DNA from: Jimgerdemannia flammicorona
Lineage: Eukaryota > Mucoromycota > Endogonomycetes > Endogonales > Endogonaceae
Length of the DNA stretch: 10,920 nt
Direction: 5' to 3'
NCBI GenBank assembly: GCA_003990745.1
Contig: RBNI01006846.1
Span: 1-10,920 of the forward strand
Shown here piece after piece: positions 1 to 7,674 of this stretch (positions are counted from its first letter, which is position 1; each line of letters starts with the position of its first letter). A model generated the notes under the pieces. That model made no database searches and was not told where the DNA came from. It worked only from the letters and a program-made list of their open reading frames with translations. A program made the translations under genes and the position numbers.

Positions 1-28
<28 letters not shown>
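1..28 (-). other. A tail of LINE copy 1
   Basis: There are 28 uninterrupted T on the plus strand at the window edge, which read as a poly(A) tail on the minus strand directly after the LINE 3' UTR. A canonical AATAAA lies 22 nt upstream, so this looks like a reverse-transcribed polyadenylated RNA end. The run may extend beyond the window. Confidence 0.85.
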
Positions 29-31
<3 letters not shown>

Positions 32-50
32 GTCACTTGGACTCCTTTCC

Positions 51-56
51 TTTATT
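51..56 (-). terminator. AATAAA polyadenylation signal of LINE copy 1
   Basis: TTTATT on the plus strand is AATAAA on the minus strand. It sits 22 nt before the A tail, inside the usual 10-30 nt spacing, and after the inferred ORF2 stop (TAG at 95-97). It is likely the transcript end signal of the element. Confidence 0.75.
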
Positions 57-94
57 ATATCCATCTATCCCATATAATACATTGATCCCGCCCC

Positions 95-1172
95 CTAACC
101 GATCCCCCTAGGGGGGCCCCCTCTCTCTACCCCTACCCGATGAAAGGCCACTTTGTCCAACACTATCTCTACCCTCCCCTCGCTCAGTTCATAGATCCTT
201 GCCACCAAGCCATGACGTCGCCCCCCCTGAGTATCCCAAATCACCCACTACCCAGTCAGCAGATCCCCCAACAACTCCTTCCACCATAATACCTTCTTTT
301 GTAGCCCCATCTGCTGCCCCTCCTCGAATACAAAAAGCCAATGTCCAGCCAGACCTACCCATACTGCTACCACCCACCTTACCATGAGCCAACTATCACT
401 GATACCACCCACCAGCTGAGATCTCAAATCCTCCCATCAGTCTCCCTTATCCACCAACCTATGCTCCACACCCAGTCTATTCCCTATTTCTACCCAAAAG
501 TCCCCCAAAACCTCACACTCCCCCAATTAATGTTCTGGCATCTGCACAAGCCCACCAGCTTGTCTAATATTGTAACACTCCTCACACTCCAACTGGCCAC
601 CCTCCACCAGATGCCCAGTGCAGTAGTTCAACATGACATTCCTCCTCAGCATCTTCCACCAAACCACCCAGAACTTGGGAAGAAGCCACCTCCACACCTC
701 AGCACTCTATGACCAGATACCCACCTAGTCTCACTCCTCACCAATCCCTACTGCCTGCCAGCCCCTTGGCCAAAGATCCTGGCCAAGACCCTGCTGATAC
801 TCTATTCCATCCCCAAGATCAAACTCCACAAGTAGAGCACCCCCCAGAAGCAGTCAATCCCATCACTACATACCGGGACCCCACATCAACTCCCCCTCAT
901 TGCCTAGCCAGCACAGGTCAATTCAGTGTGCTCCATCTACCACCCCCCACCAAAAGCCCTTAAACTGCAAGTGCCAATTTCCATTCAACTCCACCAAAGA
1001 GAGCAGATCTCTGGAGGATTCTTGAGGGGAGGTCCTCATCTCCCACACCTTCTGCATCAGTGGCACCCACCCCCCTCTCTGCAGTTCAGCAGCCCTCTTC
1101 AACCACCAGGCTCACAAGCAGTGCAGCCTCTTAGGGAAATCCACAAGGCCAAGACCTCCCCTGACCACCAGA
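95..1172 (-). pseudogene. ORF2 C-terminal part with zinc-binding domain, copy 1
   Basis: This is the continuation of ORF2 beyond the foldback insert. Taking the reading frame across the insertion site gives GGLGLVD just after it, the conserved motif downstream of the thumb in LINE RTs. Further on comes a tryptophan-rich stretch typical of the RT zinc-binding domain (zf-RVT type), then C-x2-C-x14-H-x4-C at about 515-590, which probably helps bind the template RNA. The frame runs about 1.08 kb without a clear indel but has 11 internal stops (lower plus-strand coordinates 1112, 923, 866, 863, 854, 731, 725, 707, 527, 437, 248). I take the TAG at 95-97 as the natural end. The domain call is from spacing and context, not a search. 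Confidence 0.7.
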
Positions 1173-1180
1173 GTTGCAAG
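1173..1180. repeat. Left 8-bp target site duplication of foldback element
   Basis: GTTGCAAG directly abuts the TAGTGCTCC terminus. The identical 8-mer follows the other terminus at 1783-1790. Removing one copy together with the element restores the LINE ORF2 reading frame, which shows the duplicated bases belong to the LINE target. Confidence 0.92.
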
Positions 1181-1203
1181 TAGTGCTCCGAATGAGTCAA
1201 TCC

Positions 1204-1267
1204 GGATCAACTCGGATTGGATTCGAATCCCATCTGGATCAACTCGGATTGGATTCGAATCCCATCT
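1204..1267. repeat. Exact 32-bp tandem duplication in left arm of MITE
   Basis: Two identical 32-bp units (1204-1235 and 1236-1267) run from GGATCAACTCGG to ATCCCATCT. Each holds the palindrome GGATTCGAATCC. The right arm has only diverged pieces of this motif, so the duplication arose in, or was retained by, one arm. Subterminal repeats of this kind can be transposase binding sites in hAT elements; that role is inferred. Confidence 0.85.
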
Positions 1268-1468
1268 GGATGGATCGAATCAACCATTGTTTTGATTTCC
1301 AAATTGGACAATTAAATGTTTACGTCAATAACTCGATGAATAATCATCCAAATTTGATGATCTTAGTGTCATTTGAAAGCCCTTAATAAGGCCTTTCTAA
1401 TGATATCAAGAACATTAAAATCAGATTACGCGTTGCCGAGATATTAAGGAAAACATTCTATTTGACGA

Positions 1469-1509
1469 AATTTCCAAAATCGGCAAATCGAAGAATTTCC
1501 AAAATCGGC
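1469..1509. repeat. 16-bp direct repeat in MITE loop
   Basis: AATTTCCAAAATCGGC occurs at 1469-1484 and again at 1494-1509, a 25-bp period, in the spacer between the two arms. The spacer has no coding capacity. Confidence 0.8.
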
Positions 1510-1757
1510 GATTCAGACGGTTTCCTTCATAACTCAGCAACGCATGATCCGATTTCAATGTTCTTGATATAATTAGATAGGCCTTATTAAGGGCTTTCAA
1601 ATGAAACCAAGATCATCAAATTTGGATGATTATTCATTGAGTTATTGATGTAAACATTTAATTATCTAATTTGGAAATCAAAACAATGGTTGATTCGAAT
1701 CCCATCCAAGTTGATTCAGATGGGATTCAATCTGAATCAATCTGAATCCAATCCGGA

Positions 1758-3278
1758 TTAAATTGACTCATTAGGAGCACTAGTTGCAAGAGTGTCCCAG
1801 CTGACCTGAGATCTCCTCCCTGCCCAAATCCAATCTCTAGCCACCTTCATCAGCCTCTTCACCACCCATGCTGGGAAGTCTAGATGATAGGCCATGTACC
1901 AAAGCTTGGGGAACCAGTAGACATTCAGAATAGACACCCGCCCTGCCAAAGAGATATGGCAGCCTTCCCAACTTTGAAGTGCCTTCCTCCAACTGGTCAC
2001 CCTGCTCTCCCACCACACTTGTGGTAGGACAGAACCATATACAGAAAGAAACATGCCCAGATACTGCACCATCTCTCCTGAGGGGACAATTGTTCCAATG
2101 ATATCCCCATCCACCAGTCCATTCCCTAGCACTATTGTCTCACACTTATGCCAGTTGAGCTTCACCCCAGAGTGAGCCTCATACCATTCCACTGTCCCTT
2201 TAAGTGTCTCAACATCTGCCACTGACCCAAGTCCAACTACCATGTCATCAGCAAAGGCCCCTACCTTCCACACTATACTATAAATAGAGAGCCCTGCCAC
2301 CTTTCGGCAAATCCTATCCATCAAAGGCTCTAATGAAAGAGCATATAGAACAGGGGACAGAGGGTCCCCCTGAGGAAATCCTCTTTCCAAGGAAAACGCC
2401 AGACCTCGGTGACCATTATACATTAGTGCTGCCCAACTGCTACCTAGTAGATTCAATATAGAAGCCCAAAATATTGAGGGAATACCAATTCTATCTAATA
2501 CCTTGCCCAGCCAAACCCTCTGTACATAGTCATAGGCCTTCTTCTGGTCCAAAAAAACCAACCTTCTATCCAGTCCACAAGCCTGGGCCCCTTCAATGAT
2601 ACCATACACCCATGCAGTCTCATCTCTTATAAGCCTGCCCCCAACAAAGCCCCTCTGCTCCTCCCCCAACACCTGTTGGGCAACCTTCTGCAGCCTTGCA
2701 ATAATCACCTTAGTTACTATCTTTCTGTCCATATCCAGAAGCATGATTGGTCTCCAATTCTTCCAGTCTTCCTTCCTCCCCTTATCTTTGTACAGTAAGG
2801 CCACCAACCTAAGGTCCTGTTCTCCAACCCACTCACCACTCTGAAGAACATGGTCACAGAGAGCGGCCATCTCATCTAAAACTCCAGGGACCTTAACTAT
2901 CTTCTTCCAGAAGTCCCATGGTAACCCATCCTCCCCTGGTGCCGTTCCCAGCTTAGTTGCTACAAGAATACTCTGGATCTCCTCTCCTTGCATCAGTAAG
3001 ATCAAGTCACCTAGTCCTTCCACTTGCAGTGGCTCCCACTCCTCTAGTGTTTCTTCAATTGTCTCCTCATCAGCACCCCCTTCCCCCTCACTCCACAAAC
3101 CCTGCCATCTCTCCTTCAAAACCCCAAGGATTTGTTGTGTGCCATGTACCATATCCCTCTCAGCATCTAAGACCCCATCCCACCTATGTCTCACCCTCCT
3201 AGCTTTAAGGAGTCTTGACAGGTATCTAGTAGGCCACTCACCCTCCTCAAGCCCCTGCCACCATAGCCTAGCAGCCAT
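1758..3278 (-). CDS. Open reverse transcriptase core of LINE ORF2, copy 1
   Basis: This open frame of 506 codons contains the complete RT domain. Visible blocks in order are APGEDG (about residue 113), the fingers motif NWRPIMLLD (174-182), QRGFVGGR (208-215), LDQKKAYDYV with catalytic Asp244, GFPQGDPLSP (300-309), FADD with the catalytic Asp pair 344/345, SGVKLNWHK (370-378), YLGMF (406-410), and a thumb with LAGRVSILN (444-452). No catalytic residue appears lost. The last seven residues and the stop come from the MITE inserted downstream, so this is a truncated ORF2 and not a native protein end. The Met at 3278 is internal to ORF2: in the same frame stops lie just upstream at 3282, 3306 and 3315. 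It matches LINE RTs and not retroviral or group II intron RTs. It is probably a fossil, but it is unusually well preserved. Confidence 0.85.
   Translation of the reverse strand: MAARLWWQGLEEGEWPTRYLSRLLKARRVRHRWDGVLDAERDMVHGTQQILGVLKERWQGLWSEGEGGADEETIEETLEEWEPLQVEGLGDLILLMQGEEIQSILVATKLGTAPGEDGLPWDFWKKIVKVPGVLDEMAALCDHVLQSGEWVGEQDLRLVALLYKDKGRKEDWKNWRPIMLLDMDRKIVTKVIIARLQKVAQQVLGEEQRGFVGGRLIRDETAWVYGIIEGAQACGLDRRLVFLDQKKAYDYVQRVWLGKVLDRIGIPSIFWASILNLLGSSWAALMYNGHRGLAFSLERGFPQGDPLSPVLYALSLEPLMDRICRKVAGLSIYSIVWKVGAFADDMVVGLGSVADVETLKGTVEWYEAHSGVKLNWHKCETIVLGNGLVDGDIIGTIVPSGEMVQYLGMFLSVYGSVLPQVWWESRVTSWRKALQSWEGCHISLAGRVSILNVYWFPKLWYMAYHLDFPAWVVKRLMKVARDWIWAGRRSQVSWDTLATSAPNESI
1783..1790. repeat. 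Right 8-bp target site duplication of foldback element
   Basis: GTTGCAAG, identical to 1173-1180, directly follows the GGAGCACTA terminus. It is the second half of the 8-bp duplication typical of hAT insertions. Confidence 0.92.
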
Positions 3279-4363
3279 TCCCTACATATGAGCCTCCTCC
3301 TCCTCTCACAACACCTATTGCAGTTCTACTATCTCCAATTTTGCCACTCTGTCCTCCAATCCTCCATCCCAACAGAAGTAAGCAATTCCGCTCGCTCCAT
3401 TTGCAATCTCCTCAGTCTGCTAGAAGTACACCTCATGTGCTTCCTCCTCTATTGCCCTACTTCTCTACCCACTCCACCCTAATAGCCCCTTGCAGCCTCT
3501 TTCAATCTCATCCAATGGACACTGACAGACAAACCTTTCCACTTCTAGATAGAAACCTTTGCCTGAATGTCCTCCACCCATTGATCCCACAACACCTTCT
3601 CAGCCAGCAGAGAGGAGTTAAGGCACCAATGTCCAGGTCCATCTCCACTCCCCCCAAACTGTCCCTGCCCCAAAAGTTCCCAGTGATCCGACCATAGGCA
3701 CCACACCACCTCCAATGTCTTCCAGACACCGGAACCCCAACACTCGGCTGTCAGAATCCAATCAATCCTTGTGTCCAGGCCATTCATCCAATGTGTGTAG
3801 ACCCTGGTATTGCCCCACTATTTTCTGCTCATATCCCCTAATGAGCTCAAATTCTCTACCTCCTCCCAAGCATCCAGACCTCCACTCCTCCCCCCTGCAT
3901 TCCTCCCTCCATCAGTTCTGTCCAGACACTGATCTCGAACCATATTAAAGTCCCCACCGAGAACATCAACCCCTTCCTCCAGAAGAATACCCTCCTCCAG
4001 CAGCTCCTTAATCCATGCAGTCCTCTTGCCTCTAACTGCTAGACAGTAGCAAGAGCTAACTCTCACTGACTCCTATCCTGGCTGATGCCAATCCCCCCAG
4101 ACCAAGCGATCACCCCAGCTTCTGATTTCCCCCAAGTCTCCTCTATCCTTTCTCACCAGAATCACCACTTTTCCAAACCAAGCAGTAGCCCCACCCCATT
4201 CCCTAGTCCACTCTACCTGATCATCCTCATCCTCACATTGCACATCCTGTAGTAAAAAGAGATCAGCTTCCAATCCCTTGAGCCAAGTAAAAATGTTCCT
4301 GCGCCGCCCAGCTCCCCTTAACCCATTTACATTCAAAGAGAAAATATTGATTGTACTGTTCAT
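3279..4363 (-). pseudogene. APE-type endonuclease part of LINE ORF2, copy 1
   Basis: This is the N-terminal part of ORF2, beginning at the ATG at 4363-4361. The domain nicks target DNA to prime reverse transcription. Visible motifs are IFSLNVNGLRG (residues 7-17), LFLLQD (35-40) where the catalytic Glu of the usual LQE is Asp, GGDFNMV, TRIDWIL (the SRID motif) and SDH. In-frame TAG stops lie at 4073, 3818, 3545, 3479 and 3449 (lower coordinates). A 1-nt deletion relative to copy 2 near 3345 shifts into the RT frame, where three more stops follow before the open RT core. At 3818, 3545 and 3479 copy 2 has TGG, so these are lesions and not recoding. After the endonuclease comes a linker of about 100 residues rich in Arg, Glu and Leu. 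Confidence 0.85.
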
Positions 4364-4394
4364 AGGAAATAATGTTATATAGTGATCCCCTCCT
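4364..4394 (-). other. 31-nt ORF1-ORF2 spacer, copy 1
   Basis: The ORF1 stop (TAG, 4397-4395) and the ORF2 start (ATG, 4363-4361) are 31 nt apart. Copy 2 has the same 31-nt spacing (7644-7674) and similar bases, so the arrangement is ancestral. ORF2 translation probably depends on reinitiation or internal entry; the sequence does not decide which. Confidence 0.7.
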
Positions 4395-6420
4395 CTACAA
4401 GTCTGCAGTCAGCTCCTCCTGTACCAAGTCCAAGTCATGTTCTGCAGTGAGTTCCCTTTCTCCATCCTCCCGTGCCTCCAATCCTCCCAGAAGTTCCACC
4501 ATCACCCCATCTTCTCTCTCCTCAAAATCCTCACAATACTCCAGACAGGCCTCCTGCCAGAGCTGTAAACCATGATGCTCTGCCCAACAGTAGGCAGCCC
4601 GTTCACTAGCAACAACCCCCAGCTCCACCTTCCTCACCTCATCAACCTCATATCCCTCCTCCTCCAGGAAGATTGTAAGAATCTCCTCCTTCAGTGCCTC
4701 CATTACTCCATCTCTATGTAGAATTTGTGCCCAATATTCCTCAGACATTACACGCAAGTCCACTTCTCCCAACTCCTCAGCTGCAAGGTTGTCCATCACC
4801 TTGCTCATCCACAGCAAGTTCCCCACCTCCTTCCCTCCCAGAGTTCCAGGCCTCCCAGCATCCAACATCATAGTATCAGCTCCTATACTGGCAGCCTCAT
4901 CCCACTCCTCCTCTGGGACATCCACTAGCTCATCCTCTCCAACTGCCACCACCTGTCCCCCTTTTGCCACATTGGAGACTCCGAAGGTTACTTGCTGGGC
5001 CCCCTTCATCAGCACATCTTCCACTGCCCCTCTCTTCACCACTGGGTCCCTTCTAATAAGAGGGGGGGGGGTGGCATCCAACTCATACTCCCAGACTTTG
5101 AATGTACCATCTGTATATGGGTCCTTGGTCAGCACCTTCATGGCCCCTTCCTTGTTTGCCTCCACCTCCCCTCCTCCTTTACTAGCCCAGACACTGGCTT
5201 CAGTGCCCCTAGTCTCCTCAGCCTTATCCACTGTCTTCTTAGCCCCACCACTCATCCTTACCAACAGCTCTCTCTGCCACCTGTACCCCTGGGCCTGCTC
5301 TCACTGCCCCTTGTCAGTTCAGATCCTCTTTCCATCAACTATCTTTAGATGCATCATCTCCTCATACAATTTCCAGGCCTTTGTCCTCCTCTCAACTGCA
5401 CCACTCAACTCCTTCATTGCCTCCAACAAGTTCTCTTCCTCCTCTTCACTCTCACGCACCCATGACACCTTACAGACAAAGGCCCCCCACATCAACACTG
5501 AGGGCCAGTCACTCGCCTTCCCTGTGGCCTCCTTACCTACCAGTCTAATCCTCACATCCATGTCACCAGTTTGAATGGAGGTCCCCTCCCACACCTGGAA
5601 GCCGATATCTACCACATCACCATACTCTGCCATCACCTCCTCTACCCTCCTCCTAGTCTCCTCCTTCATCACAGTGGGCACTCCCTTCACCAGCAGCTGC
5701 ACCACCCTGGGGTCCCACCTCAGGCAGCACATCATAGGAACCATCATCTCACCAACTGCCACTCCAGTCTTCATCACCTCTTCCAGTGGGCCTGCCTTCT
5801 CAAAGTCCACCTCAACTCCCTCCAGGCCCTTCAAGAACTTCACCAAGGCAGCCCCAGCCACCTGCTTCAAGACAAGCCCCAAGACCATCCTCACTGTCAC
5901 TGCCAAGCCATGGAAGCACAGTGTCACCACAAACTCCGAGATCGACTTCCTGAGTAATGGTGCCACTGCCAGCCCTGTTACACCATCAGCCAGGTCTTCC
6001 TTCCACATTGGGGCCCCCTGCCCCATACCTCCATCAGCCATCACATCTCTTTTTTTTCCTGATTGCCCATCACACTACCATCAGCAGTCCTATCCCCAGC
6101 CACAGCACCTCCAGCACCTATGCTTGTATCTCCCCCCAGAGTACCGCTCCCCCTCTCTAGGCTTGCCTTGTCCTTCCCTACTGCAGCACCAGCCCTAGAC
6201 CCAGCTGGCCACCTACTCCCCTTCACCTTATCTGCAAAGCTAGGGGGGCCCAGCCTCTCCCACCACTATCAGCCACCGATCTACTTCCAGAACCCTCACC
6301 ACCCTTCAACCTGCCAAAGGCCCCCATCTCTAGGCTATAACCCCTCCTGACCTGCTGCCAGCCAAAGGCCCCAGGTCCACCTGATCCAGTATACCTGTCA
6401 GAACTCTTGCTTGATGATAT
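4395..6420 (-). pseudogene. LINE ORF1 protein relic, copy 1
   Basis: ORF1 of LINEs encodes an RNA-binding chaperone that packages element RNA. Here the codon aligned with the ATG of copy 2 is ATA at 6420-6418, so the start is lost. The order is a Gly-rich N-terminus, a segment with the SFAD motif, a central hydrophobic region (about 6000-5530) with alternating strand- and helix-like stretches that could be RRM-like, an acidic EEEEE stretch with helical character, and a very acidic C-terminus ending at TAG 4397-4395. The frame changes twice in the N-terminal part. Stops lie at 5319 and shortly after it; from 5264 to 4395 it is open for 289 codons. I see no CCHC knuckle. A Cys/His cluster, C-x3-HH-x8-C-x3-C, lies near 4600-4540. 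Identification rests on position and match to copy 2. Confidence 0.75.
5062..5071. repeat. G10 homopolymer inside ORF1, copy 1
   Basis: Ten G on the plus strand (C on the coding strand) encode three prolines in ORF1. Ten keeps the frame open on both sides. The aligned tract in copy 2 has eleven. Confidence 0.9.
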
Positions 6421-6488
6421 GTTTATAATACTTTTCCTCTGCTTTGTATTGAAAAACCATTGCTTGAAGTTTGTGTAATGTGAATTGT
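6421..6488 (-). other. 5' UTR of LINE copy 1
   Basis: About 68 nt lie between the inferred 5' end and the lost ORF1 start. It begins with the same 17-nt motif as copy 2 and then is only partly similar. No promoter motif is recognisable; an internal promoter is expected for a LINE but is not shown. The 13 nt at 6489-6501 match neither the start of copy 1 nor clearly ORF2 of copy 2, so the junction is uncertain by that much. Confidence 0.6.
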
Positions 6489-6501
6489 ACAGGAGAAAGG
6501 T

Positions 6502-7643
6502 GTACCTAGTAGGCCTCTCTCCCTCTTCAAGCCCCTGCCACCATAGCCTGGCAGCCATTCCTCGCATATGAATCTCCTCCTCCTCTCTCAACACCTGTTG
6601 TAGTTCCACTACCTCCAATTTTGCCCTCTCTAACCTCCAATTCTCCACCTCATCAGAAGAAAGCAAATTAGCCCATTCCATCTGCAATCTCATCAGCCTG
6701 CTAGAAGTACACCATATGCACTTCCTCTTCTGTCTCTCAGCCTCTCTACCAGCTTCTCCCCAATAAACCCTCACAGCCTCTTTCAACCTCATCCAATAGA
6801 CACCCACAGACAGACCCTCATGTTTCCAGACAGAGACCTTCACCTGGACATCCTCTACCCATGAATCCCACAACCCCTTCTCGGCCAGCAGAGAGGAGTT
6901 AAGATACCAATATCCAGGTCCATCTCCACTCCCCCCAAACTGCCCCTGCCCCAACAGTCTCCAGTGATCAGACCATGGGCACCACTCCACCTCCAAAGTC
7001 TTTCAAACATCAGCACCCCAACATTCAGCTGTCAGAATCCAGTTGATCCTTGTTTCCAAGCCATTCACCCAGTATATGTAGATCCTTGTGTTGCCCCACC
7101 ATGTTCTGCTCATATCCCCTAAGGAGCCAAGATTCTCCACCTCCTTCCATGTATCTAGACTACCACTTCTCCCACCTACATTCCTCTCTCTGTCAGTTCT
7201 GTCTAGTTGCAGCTCCCTAACCATATTAAAATCACTGCCCAGAACATTGACTCCTTCCTCCAAGAAAGTACTCTCCTCCAGCAGCCCCTTAATCCATACA
7301 ATCCTCTCACCCCTAACTACAGGGTAGTAGCAGAAGCCAACTCTCATCAATTCTCACCCTGGCTGATGCCAGTCTCCCCAGACCAAGTGGTCACCCCAGT
7401 TCCTGATTCCCCCCAAGTCTCCTTGACTCTTCTTCACCAGAATTACCACTTTGCTGAACCAAGCCATAGCTCCACCCCATTCCCTAGTTCACTCCACCCG
7501 ATCATCCTCATCTTCACACCGTATATCCTGCAGTAAAAAGAGATCAGCCTCCAATCTCTTGAGCTAAGTAAAAATGTTCTTACACTGCCCAGAACCCTAT
7601 AACCCATTTACATCAGTGAGAAAATGTTAGTTGTATTGTTCAT
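6502..7643 (-). pseudogene. ORF2 N-terminal fragment with endonuclease, copy 2
   Basis: It begins at the ATG at 7643-7641. A 1-nt deletion relative to copy 1 shifts the frame within the first dozen codons and leads to an early TAA. The rest aligns with copy 1: LFLLQD (again Asp in place of the catalytic Glu), GSDFNMV, TRINWIL, SDH, then the Arg/Glu-rich linker and MAARLWWQGLEEG. There is a TGA at the codon where copy 1 has TAG (after HQPG), and another TGA at 7003-7005 where copy 1 has TGG. From 7002 the frame is open to 6502 and runs on into copy 1. The RT domain is absent from the window; it should lie left of position 1. Confidence 0.8.
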
Positions 7644-7674
7644 AGGAAATAATGTTATGTAATGATCTCATCCT

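Larger units (their letters stand above)
1181..1782. mobile_element. Non-autonomous hAT-like foldback MITE
   Basis: This 602-bp element starts TAGTGCTCC and ends GGAGCACTA. The left arm (about 1181-1454) and the inverted complement of the right arm (about 1519-1782) match over most of their length, so the strand could fold into one long hairpin around a spacer of about 65 nt. The 8-bp duplication and a TIR fitting the hAT pattern YARNG point to mobilisation by a hAT transposase in trans. No transposase reading frame is present; the longest open stretch at the left end is an arm artefact. It has about 22 CpG, near expectation, while the LINE around it has almost none, so it is probably younger or less modified. 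It interrupts ORF2 just after the RT thumb. Confidence 0.9.
1..6488 (-). mobile_element. Near full-length L1-like LINE, copy 1
   Basis: This is a non-LTR retrotransposon read on the minus strand, in the order 5' UTR, ORF1, ORF2 (APE endonuclease, RT, C-terminal zinc-binding domain), short 3' UTR, AATAAA and A tail. The 5' end is set by comparison with copy 2: both begin at a shared ACAATTYACATTACACA, at 6488 here and 9786 in copy 2. Without the 602-bp insert and the 8-bp duplication the element is about 5.9 kb, usual for a two-ORF LINE. It is not autonomous: ORF1 has lost its start codon and carries frameshifts and stops, and ORF2 has many stops outside the RT core. The APE plus RT plus C-terminal zinc layout, with no RNase H seen, fits L1-like elements; the exact clade needs a tree. 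Confidence 0.9.

Noticed and set aside
1..28. T run as a cloning or assembly artefact
   Set aside because: An AATAAA lies 22 nt away and a LINE 3' end leads into it, so a genuine A tail is the better explanation, although its exact length may be unreliable.
199..1183. Several plus-strand Pro/His-rich open frames
   Set aside because: They are antisense to the C-terminal part of LINE ORF2, and the minus strand holds the recognisable GGLGL and zinc-binding motifs.
1174..1386. 70-codon plus-strand frame starting at the MITE left end
   Set aside because: It spans the insertion boundary and encodes translated subterminal repeats. No transposase motif.
1181..1782. MITE as a structured noncoding RNA gene or host regulatory hairpin
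   Set aside because: The target duplication and terminal motifs show it is an inserted transposon. Small RNA production from the hairpin is possible but not visible from sequence.
3279..4363. Repeat-induced point mutation (RIP) as cause of the TGG-to-TAG stops
   Set aside because: TGG to TAG is a CpA-to-TpA change on the other strand and would fit RIP. However, the open RT core between the mutated parts and the mixed TGA/TAG/TAA stops at the 3' end do not fit uniform RIP. It needs dinucleotide statistics over several copies.
4789..5574. Long plus-strand open frame (261 codons), Ser/Pro/Thr-rich
   Set aside because: It lies antisense to LINE ORF1 and its composition is what an acidic, Gly/Val-rich coding strand yields in reverse. 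Copy 2 shows the same effect at 8886-9746. There is no recognisable domain.
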